This document shows positions 43,267 through 51,326 of a DNA stretch of 60,000 nt, in pieces. A program made the position numbers and the translations under genes. Positions within the stretch are counted from its first letter, which is position 1; each line of letters starts with the position of its first letter. The stretch lies in assembly GCF_963678635.1 (NCBI RefSeq), contig NC_087063.1, positions 28,720,599 through 28,780,598 of the forward strand, in the 5' to 3' direction. The notes below the pieces were generated by a model, which saw nothing but the letters and a program-made list of their open reading frames with translations, did not search any database and was not told where the DNA came from. The stretch comes from Symsagittifera roscoffensis (taxonomy: Eukaryota > Xenacoelomorpha > Acoela > Convolutidae).

Positions 43267-46161
43267 ATGTCATTCAATACACGAAGTATACTGGATATAA
43301 ATAGACGTATGAAACTTAGCAATATAATACTATCGAACGATTATGACATCATTTGCTTAAGCGAAACTTGGTTAACTGAAAACATCCCTGACAACGCGCT
43401 TTTTCTGCCTGCACACATAATAACTAGATGTGATAGACCTACCAACTCAACAAAATCGAAACACGGGGACGTGCTTATTGCTGTTAAGCAATCCCTAGCT
43501 TTCACAAAACTTGAAATACACACTACGGACTGCGTTGGACTCCTCCTTAACACTCCGACACCTCTCATCCTATGCTGTATCTACAGTGCCCCGAACGAAA
43601 GCAAATATAAGCTATCCACAGATGACTTCAACAAACTATTGAATATGCTAACTGACTACTCAAATGAATTTCAATGCCCAAATATTTTATTGGTTGGTGA
43701 CATCAACTTCGCTAATACGCATTGGCAAACCTTGCAATCAACCCAAAAACACGAACAATTAGTACTGCAGACTTTTACTGATATGAACTTTCAACAGTTT
43801 ATCGAACCCCCTCATGACCAATTAGATATTGTCCTTTGCAACAACCCCGACATTATTTTAAACACCACGATAGACAACCATATGAAAAAACACTTCTCAC
43901 ACCAAGAAAGAGAATTATCAGACCACAACCCTTTTCTAATCACGATATCATCTCTTACACACAATGACGAAAAAGCCAATCCCATACAACACGGATCCGA
44001 CTTTCTGGACTTTGGTGTCTTCTCATTAAACAACGTCGATTGGATTACTTTAAACAAATACATTTTGGAACACCCATTTCAACCGTACTGCTACTCTAAC
44101 ATTGACCACTTAATCAACTCATGGTACCTCTGGCTATATATAGCACTAGAAAAACACATGAAAAAACAGACCAAACACCGTATGAACCTAGCACCTTGGA
44201 TCACACCTGAAATCTCCAATATTATCAAAAGACTCAACACAGCATCAAAAAAAGTAGCCTTTAAAAATACTCATACTAATAACCGCAATCTTGAAAGACT
44301 TAAAAACCTTGCAGATCATTTATCCGAATTAGATCAGAAAAATTTCGAAGAATCAACTTTCAAGGGCAGAAATTTCTCAAAGCTCCAAAAATACTTTAAA
44401 AGCATACGAAAAAACTCAAGTACTCCAAAAACAATGTACTGGAATGAAAAAACCGAATCAACAGAGCACGGTAAAGCTAATCTTCTAAACAATTACTTCG
44501 TAAGCGTTTTTAACATTAAACAGAATGAAAACATTTTACCAATAGCTGAATTACCTGGCTCAATCAAATGCTTCAATTTCTCTGAAAATGAGATATACGA
44601 CATCCTTAAAACATTAAACCTCCAAAAAGCAAGAGGACCAGATAGACTCGGTAACACAGTCCTAACCAATTTAGCAGATAGCATAACCTCATCTCTAAAA
44701 CTGATTTATAACACCATCACCAACAAAGCAACATTTCCAACGATCTGGAAACTTAGCCAAATCATCCCAACTTTTAAAAATGGAAACAAGCAATCGGTCA
44801 CAAACTACAGGCCCATCAGCCTGCTAACTGCAGTATCCAAAGTCTTAGAGAAACTGATCTTCCTTAAAATCTCACCAAAGATCTTTTCGCAAATCCATGA
44901 CAGCCAATTTGGCTTCTGTCCTAAACGATCGACAACTCTGCAAATGCTCCAATTCCTCGACAAAATCTATGATGACTTTGATAACCCTAATATCAAGTCT
45001 CTACAGGCAATATACTTAGACTTCGAAAAGGCTTTCGACAAAGTTCCTCACGACTTGTGCATATATAAACTCAATAAATTTGGCATATCAGGAAACGCAC
45101 TTAAACTATTAGTAAACTACTTAACCAACAGAAAACAGCAAGTACGAATAGGTTCGGCAGTATCCAGCCATCTTGAAGTTAGTAGCGGCGTACCTCAAGG
45201 CTCACTGTTAGGGCCAGTATTCTTCATTACATTCATCAACGATTTACCGTCATCACTCACCAACTCGTGCTATGGTTACGCAGACGATTATAAAATTGTT
45301 GCAACGAACCCTTCCCTGCTCCAACATGACCTAATCACGATCAACTTATGGTGCAAAGATAATTCCATGAGTCTTAATTTGAAAAAATGTCACAATATAA
45401 TATTCAAAGACCCCCAACTTGACCTAAACATGTATCTCGGTGACCATATACTTGAAAAAACCTGTTCAGAAAAAGACCTTGGTATACAAATAACCAACAA
45501 CCTAAACTGGTCAGCACACGCAAAAATAAGAGCCCAAAAAGCAATAGGCTGCTTATTTTTAATTAAAAGAAATATTTCAAAATCAGCGAGCTTAAAAATG
45601 AAACTGAACTCCTACTGTGGATATGTAACTCCAATTGTGTCATATGGCTCACCCATATGGAAAGCAAATAAGTGTGAATTAAAAATTATTGAAGATGTCC
45701 AAAGAAAAGCTACACGTTGGATACTGTCATGTAACAACATCAACTATAAAGACAGACTGATTAGATTAAACCTGCTTCCACTGTCTCTCTACCACGAAAT
45801 GCACGACATTCTCTTGCTTCATAAAATAATAAACGACCAATACAACTTCCATTGGAGACAATTTGTTCAGTTCAAAGAATCTACAGCCCCAACAAGAAGA
45901 TCAACGAAAAATAACTTAGCGCATAAAAATTATCATTACGAAAAATCGAAAAGCAATTTCTGGCACAGAACACCTATACTAGCAAACAAAATTTTACAGA
46001 CTCAGGAAGAAGAAGACCTGTTTGCGATGAAATACGAAAGACTCAAATCAAGCCTCAAAAACGTTTTCTGGATATATTTCATCAGTAAATATGAGGAAAG
46101 TGTCCCATGCTCATGGAGAATAAACTGCTGCAATAGCTGTGTAAACTCAAAGAAACTATAA
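43267..46161 (+). CDS. LINE ORF2: apurinic-type endonuclease and reverse transcriptase
   Basis: 964 residues from ATG 43267; the frame is open from the ORF1 stop, so a fusion from 43249 is also possible. Endonuclease blocks: SETWL (about residue 35), GDIN (about 144) and SDHN (about 218), the last holding the catalytic Asp and His. RT blocks: NYRPISLL, AIYLDFEKAFDKVP (about 580), GVPQGSLLGP and YGYADD (about 668-674). A Cys-rich tail (CSWRINCCNSC) ends the protein, as in many LINEs. The enzyme nicks DNA and primes reverse transcription at the nick. All core residues are intact, so the copy may be competent. Confidence 0.9.
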   Translation: MSFNTRSILDINRRMKLSNIILSNDYDIICLSETWLTENIPDNALFLPAHIITRCDRPTNSTKSKHGDVLIAVKQSLAFTKLEIHTTDCVGLLLNTPTPLILCCIYSAPNESKYKLSTDDFNKLLNMLTDYSNEFQCPNILLVGDINFANTHWQTLQSTQKHEQLVLQTFTDMNFQQFIEPPHDQLDIVLCNNPDIILNTTIDNHMKKHFSHQERELSDHNPFLITISSLTHNDEKANPIQHGSDFLDFGVFSLNNVDWITLNKYILEHPFQPYCYSNIDHLINSWYLWLYIALEKHMKKQTKHRMNLAPWITPEISNIIKRLNTASKKVAFKNTHTNNRNLERLKNLADHLSELDQKNFEESTFKGRNFSKLQKYFKSIRKNSSTPKTMYWNEKTESTEHGKANLLNNYFVSVFNIKQNENILPIAELPGSIKCFNFSENEIYDILKTLNLQKARGPDRLGNTVLTNLADSITSSLKLIYNTITNKATFPTIWKLSQIIPTFKNGNKQSVTNYRPISLLTAVSKVLEKLIFLKISPKIFSQIHDSQFGFCPKRSTTLQMLQFLDKIYDDFDNPNIKSLQAIYLDFEKAFDKVPHDLCIYKLNKFGISGNALKLLVNYLTNRKQQVRIGSAVSSHLEVSSGVPQGSLLGPVFFITFINDLPSSLTNSCYGYADDYKIVATNPSLLQHDLITINLWCKDNSMSLNLKKCHNIIFKDPQLDLNMYLGDHILEKTCSEKDLGIQITNNLNWSAHAKIRAQKAIGCLFLIKRNISKSASLKMKLNSYCGYVTPIVSYGSPIWKANKCELKIIEDVQRKATRWILSCNNINYKDRLIRLNLLPLSLYHEMHDILLLHKIINDQYNFHWRQFVQFKESTAPTRRSTKNNLAHKNYHYEKSKSNFWHRTPILANKILQTQEEEDLFAMKYERLKSSLKNVFWIYFISKYEESVPCSWRINCCNSCVNSKKL

Positions 46162-46183
46162 AACTCAGTTTAAAACTCCCAAC

Positions 46184-46203
46184 GCGGGGCATTTTAGCCC
46201 CAT
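46184..46203 (+). terminator. Terminal 3' hairpin of the LINE
   Basis: GGGGC-ATTTTA-GCCCC at 46186-46201, 25 bp after the ORF2 stop. Hairpins near the 3' end are typical RT-recognition elements in CR1/L2-type LINEs. The tail beyond 46223 is lost in the gap. Confidence 0.4.
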
Positions 46204-46223
46204 GGCTTTATGTCTAAATCCTT

Positions 46224-46423
46224 NNNNNNNNNNNNNNNNNNNNNNNNNNNNNNNNNNNNNNNNNNNNNNNNNNNNNNNNNNNNNNNNNNNNNNNNNNNNN
46301 NNNNNNNNNNNNNNNNNNNNNNNNNNNNNNNNNNNNNNNNNNNNNNNNNNNNNNNNNNNNNNNNNNNNNNNNNNNNNNNNNNNNNNNNNNNNNNNNNNNN
46401 NNNNNNNNNNNNNNNNNNNNNNN
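46224..46423. other. Assembly gap (200 N)
   Basis: A run of exactly 200 N, the usual placeholder for a gap of unknown size, at the LINE 3' end. Confidence 1.
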
Positions 46424-48900
46424 TTATCTCGGCAGCTTGATCTTTTCATTTCTCACATTCTATACCAATGATTGAAAGTTTATTATTTTACACAACACAC
46501 TATTCAATTTACGACAAATATAATGTACACCAAATCTGGATTAAAAATGTATAGCCAGTTGCTGTGTAACTTTTCCACTATCACTAATAAAATAAAAGAG
46601 TTTAAAAAATAAGAAGAAACTTGCGAATAACTCCGAAAATTATTAAGCTTTCATTGATAATTTTCCATTCACGCCTTTTTAGTTTAATTTTTTTAAAGCC
46701 AGAAGTTCGGTATTCAAAGTTGAACTAGAGCTCATTCAATCATTATGAGCCCATTAATCTATGACAAGCGCTTACCCTATAAATAGCAGCCATGTTTGCT
46801 CCATCACTATCGGAGAAGCCAGAGTTTCTGCCTCATATTTGCAAGAACAAGCAAACAGTAGCAACTAAAGGAATGATTAACTGCAAAAGAATCAAGTTGA
46901 GAGTATAGGCTTCGTGTCAGTCTCTCATTCTGTCATTTGGAACATTTGGGTCCATTTGTGAGAAACCGAACAAAAATTAGAACAGTTTTTCTCAACACAG
47001 AGATTTTTTTGATTTTTTGGAATGTAATTACGGTTAATAGGTTAAAATATTGCCCTACTCTTGTTCCTCTAAATCTGGTGTTAAATAAAAACGCTTTTTT
47101 ACGCAATAGCTCCATCACATCACATTTAGGATTTAGGATGGTTGTAAAAAAAATCTGCTTTGATAAGTTCAATTTTCAAGTCAATCTGGTCCAACTTTTT
47201 TTCTGACGCATGACGCTAAATGACATATTCAAATATTGTTTTCCCGCCTATGTTTGAGATTCAGTTGCTTTTGCCGATAAAATTTCTCAGCATTTCTCCG
47301 CGAATATTGTTTCAAAGTTTTCTCTATCGGGTTTGTTGGCAAAAAAGAATAGTGACGAGCGATGAGAGCCTGTTCTTGTTCATGGTATTACTAAAACTGA
47401 ATCTTTTTGCTATATTGCTGTTGTTTCTATTGTTTCCTATCCTTCACCGGCTACTCTTATATACCCAACCAGTGTTTTTAGATTGCTTTGCGGATCTTGC
47501 TAACCCATTTTCTCTTTTTAAGAACCTGTTAACTATTTTCACTTCTGCGCACGTATTATTTTTTATAACCATTTCTGTATGAAACATGCAGTTCAAAAAA
47601 TGTCAGACAAAAATTGCGCTTTATTTTTCGAGTGATCGTATTCTCAATACTATTTGAATGATATCTTTTCAGTGTTTTTCAAAGTTTCAAAATTGTTTTA
47701 ACCTCTTTAAAATGTGGCAATCAAATTTGACTTTCTGAAAAATTACATAAGGAGAAATAGATAATGAGATCGTATTTTTTTTCAACACTCGCGTATTTGG
47801 TTTTTTTTAGAGTGTTAGCACAGTGCACATGGGAAGTTGAGACTGTAGTAAAAACAGAGACTGTTTCTTTCACAGTATACTACTACACTTAAAAAATACT
47901 ACACTCTTTTGATATAAGATAAACAAATATTACCGTATCAGGGCGAAGTCCTTAATGTTTCGTCTACCATATAAAGTCATTGAAAAAAGTTTTTTGCCAA
48001 AACAAAAAGAAATGATTTTTTCTTCGTTCTATCTCCCTTCGCGTTATTTAAAGTACAGGATGACATGTCTGGTAACGCACAAATTAAAGCAAATTCCTTG
48101 CCTCAATTCAATTTGGTGCAATACTGTTTACTGCTGATGCTTAAACAACACGAATTATATCGCGCGATTTTTATCCCAAGTTAGTCAAATCTGCATTTTT
48201 CAAACCCCCATATAGTTTTTGTTTATAAAAATCACAGGTTAATATCCTATAATTTTGAGGGCAGGACGTCAGTACTTTTTAGATGATATAAAAAATAACC
48301 GTTGTTAATGGCTAGTTCTAAAGTCGAAATTGGTTAAGGAAAAAAACAAACAGCCCGATCGCAAATACTCTGACACTTTCTTGAAAAACTGGAAGAATAA
48401 CACAACCGTAACAAAAAAATTTTATTAAACTGTTCAGTTGAGTCACAGTTTTTCTTTCAAAAATTGAGAAAAAACCCTTAGCGCAGTTGATTTTTTGCAG
48501 AAAGTTATTTTAAAATTGAATTAATTTGTTAATACAAAAAGTATTTTTACTGACTCTATCAGATATAACGTGTCGTACCCAAATTGATATTGTGCTTTCT
48601 CTTAGAAATTTATTATAAATAAAAAATCGAAAAATATAATAAAAATATTTAACACCAAGATACAAAGTAATCCTCCTATTTTTTATAAGCTAAAAAATTC
48701 CAAAAACGATAGAATTTTCTCGAATTTTTGGTTAAATTGAGTTCTTACACATTTTTAACCTTTCGTCCGCAGGCTAAATAATTTGCAAAGTATTTTAACT
48801 ATCGTTTAATTTTGGAAAAAAAGTCCAGTTAGCTAGGATCTAGTGAATTTGATTCAATTTAGAGCCGAAATAAACAGCCGCTTGCGCTTCAGTAGAATAA
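46424..48900. other. AT-rich stretch without a convincing gene
   Basis: A good TATA box, CTATAAATAGC, lies at about 46776 on the plus strand with nothing recognisable downstream. An open frame of 120 codons at 47220-47582 is strongly hydrophobic, but has no copy, no signal and the composition expected of T-rich DNA. No repeats stood out. Confidence 0.4.
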
Positions 48901-48902
48901 AA

Positions 48903-48942
48903 TATATCCCGCAATAGTTGTCTTAAACTATTGCGGGATATA
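48903..48942. repeat. Perfect hairpin 1 (17-bp stem, 6-nt loop)
   Basis: TATATCCCGCAATAGTT at 48903-48919 pairs exactly with its reverse complement at 48926-48942; the loop is GTCTTA. The size is in the range of a small-RNA precursor stem or a tiny foldback element. Confidence 0.85.
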
Positions 48943-48960
48943 AATAAGGAATCTTTTTGC

Positions 48961-49018
48961 TATATCATACTTGTGGAAATCTGGGAGCGGAATTTAAAAT
49001 AATCACAAGTATGATATA
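48961..49018. repeat. Perfect hairpin 2 (15-bp stem, 28-nt loop)
   Basis: TATATCATACTTGTG at 48961-48975 pairs exactly with 49004-49018. It lies 18 bp from hairpin 1, and both stems start TATATC and end GATATA. Confidence 0.85.
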
Positions 49019-50107
49019 AAAACTTCGTTCTTTTCTATTTTTTTTTGCAGCCCAAGTCATGTATAGTCATGTATAGTCACATTCGTACAGTAGTTTTTTT
49101 GCATAAAAAAATGATAGCATTTTACAAAAACTGGTTGCCTTAAAAAAATCTCATCATAAACTTATTTAAAATTCCATCGAAAACTCAATAGTACAAGCAG
49201 TGCAAGCATTCCGCGCCCAGTTTTGAAGGTGTTGATTATTTTATAAGCCTTAAACGGTAATTGCGCAAAATCAGCAGAATCAATTTTATTTCATTTGCAC
49301 AAACAGAAACCATCTTCAACCCTTCGATTAAAGCTTGAATATTCTATTTTATTTGAATTTCTTTCATACAGTTCATTTTAAGGTGAACATACTGACTTTG
49401 GCTGTTTCAGGCAAACTTTTTTTCTGTCAGCTTTGAAGAAAAATACTTTTTATTTGTTCAAGCTAAGACTTGAAGAATTCAGCTTGTAAAAATAAATCAA
49501 GGTTTAATCCATCTGAATATGCGTGATTTTTGATTAAATCTTACAAAAAGAACAAAATCTTGACACACTCCATTTTCCTATACTGGATTTGGGTATGGAA
49601 ATTTACCAAATCAACTGCACCATTGAATTTCTGGTGAGTTTCTGGTGGAGTTCTTATATTTTAACAGTGTACTCTTAAGGCAAAGATACAATCAACGTTT
49701 TGCACGTTAATAGCTGTAAGAATTAGGACAGAACAGAAAAACGACAAGACATTAAGAACTCAAATGAAAGTTAAAACATAAAAAAAACTAAAAATAATTG
49801 GAGAATTTATTACGCTAGCAATACTATTTACGTCGGACAAAACGCTTGCTAGGAATAAAGGGTCCTTTCTACTTTCTGTCTTAGAAAGTAAATCTAAAAA
49901 TCGCTGAGAAATATTTTATTAAAAAAAGAAGTTTGTATGAATTTACAGCAAGTTGCCTTTTGACTCAATATCTATTTTTACGGTGAGATTGGAGATATTT
50001 TTCTCTGAGATTGAATATTATTTTAGAGAAGGGTTGGGGTGGTTGAGGAGAGTGGTGGTGGTGGTAGAAGAGAAGTTGTTGGAATGAATTCCCGTAGTTT
50101 TGAGCTT

Positions 50108-50268
50108 CTATTTATACTCAAATTGGGAAATCACGCCACTTTTCGTATCAAATGAGAAGTTTCTTTTAACTTCGTATTCTTTATTCGTACATTCGTATTT
50201 TACGAGAAGAAGGTTTCGTATGCTCGTACTTTACGAGAGGAATCGTTATTATTCGTATTGAATGAGAA
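50108..50268 (-). promoter_or_regulatory. TATA box with four palindromic sites (LTR promoter)
   Basis: On the minus strand TATAAATAG sits at 50108-50116. Upstream are four related 17-bp sites: TTCGTATCAAATGAGAA (50142), TTCGTATTTTACGAGAA (50192), GCTCGTACTTTACGAGA (50222; perfect CTCGTA-CTT-TACGAG core) and TTCGTATTGAATGAGAA (50252). Start-to-start spacings are 50, 30 and 30 bp, whole helical turns. This looks like a set of sites for a dimeric DNA-binding protein. Confidence 0.5.
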
Positions 50269-50525
50269 TAGTCGTTTCAATTCTCAATGCTTAAAACGTT
50301 ATACGAATTATTCCAATAGCATTTCCCTTCCTTTTGCAAGGGAATAAAAGCATATTTCTTTTGGTGGTGGCGGCGGCGTCACATTTTGTGAACGCAATAA
50401 AATAATTCATGTTTCTGTTTCTATTTGAAATCAGAACATATCCATCCTCCTATTTGGAGAGGAAAAAAACTAAAACTTTCTTTTTTATTACTTTCACTTG
50501 AATAGTAGGGTAATTGTTGATCGAT

Positions 50526-50660
50526 CGAAGCTTTTTCTTTCAATCTCATAAAGTTTTGTTGGTATTACGGGTAGCAGATGTTTTTGAACAAAAGCTTTTT
50601 CTTTCAATCTCATAAAGTTGGTTAGTAGTTTATTGGTATTACAGGTAGCAGATGTTTTTA
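50526..50660. repeat. Two direct repeats of about 65 bp in the putative U3
   Basis: GCTTTTTCTTTCAATCTCAT and, further on, GGTATTAC(G/A)GGTAGCAGATG occur at 50528-50580 and 50593-50655. The second copy has an insertion of about 12 bp in the middle. Enhancer-type duplications are common in LTR U3 regions. Confidence 0.7.
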
Positions 50661-51032
50661 ATCAACTGATACTTTGAGTCAGGCTTGAATAAATATAAAT
50701 ACATCAGTTACATTTATAAATCAAAATAGAGTTTACACAACCAAGGGATTTAACTATAAAATTAAATACATCAAAATTATCTGTTTCTCAAAAGTTTGAA
50801 GGTTAGTTTTATCCCTTAAACATTCTTTTTCCGAAGTCTCCTTTTCTTCCTGAAGTATGTGAAGTCTGTCCAAACGCGTAATAAGGGGAGGACTGGTTCA
50901 TACAAAGGGGGTATTTTTTTGTGTTTTTTGTTTTTTTTTATAAAAGTCAAAATTGTTGAAAGGAAATTTATAGCTATACTACATAGCTATATAAAGCGAA
51001 AGAATAAATGTTTAAATAAAAGGATAAATTTC

Positions 51033-51326
51033 TTACAATTTTCCTTCCAACCGGGCTATAAGTTGTTGATTTTTTGTTTTTAAATTGTGGATATGCTTTT
51101 TCAGCTCCCGGATTTGGTGCGTTTCATGTATATGACTGCGCTGAATTTGCTCAGTATAGTCATCTAACTGGGGGGTTTGTAATTTTGCTGTCAGATATTT
51201 TGCTGGGACATAGATTTTTTGATATTCAAGAAGGGAAATATTTATGGAATACATTTTTTTTATAGGGTGATAGGCTTCTAATTTAAAACGATTGATTAAT
51301 GGATTCAAAGCATATTTGAGATCCAT
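51033..51326 (-). CDS. C-terminal leucine-zipper frame of the accessory gene
   Basis: 97 codons from ATG 51326 to a stop at 51033, in the -1 frame relative to the frame ending at 51305. The two overlap by 22 nt. The C-terminal 35 residues carry Leu at seven-residue steps (RELKKHIHNLKTKNQQL), a short leucine zipper preceded by a His-rich stretch. The middle is basic and Tyr/Leu-rich. It is probably the end of the same protein as the upstream frame, joined by frameshift or separated by an indel; it could also be translated by itself from the overlapping ATG. Confidence 0.45.
   Translation of the reverse strand: MDLKYALNPLINRFKLEAYHPIKKMYSINISLLEYQKIYVPAKYLTAKLQTPQLDDYTEQIQRSHIHETHQIRELKKHIHNLKTKNQQLIARLEGKL

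Larger units (their letters stand above)
41450..46223 (+). mobile_element. CR1/L2-like non-LTR retrotransposon (LINE), nearly intact
   Basis: Three uninterrupted ORFs in order: SGNH esterase (41514-42107), PHD-finger ORF1 (42373-43248) and endonuclease-RT ORF2 (43267-46161). A short 3' region with a hairpin follows and is cut by the assembly gap. No stops or shifts lie inside any ORF, which suggests recent insertion. The 5' end is not defined and no target-site duplication could be identified. Composition is more GC-rich than the flanks. Confidence 0.75.
49860..50836 (-). mobile_element. Candidate 3' LTR of the Ty3/gypsy-type element
   Basis: A purine-rich tract (minus strand AGGAAGAAAAGGAGA, 50837-50851) lies 180 bp past the last coding frame, as a polypurine tract should just before a 3' LTR. 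Inside follow direct repeats (50526-50660), four palindromes (50142-50268), a TATA box (50108-50116) and an AATAAA at about 49912, all on the minus strand. The other LTR is outside the window, so the borders are estimates. Confidence 0.35.

Noticed and set aside
46165-46471. Open frames spanning the N gap
   Set aside because: They exist only because N codons are not counted as stops.
47220-47582. 120-codon hydrophobic open frame with an ATG
   Set aside because: T-rich DNA gives Phe/Leu/Ile-rich frames by chance. No signal-peptide pattern, copy, intron or promoter supports it.
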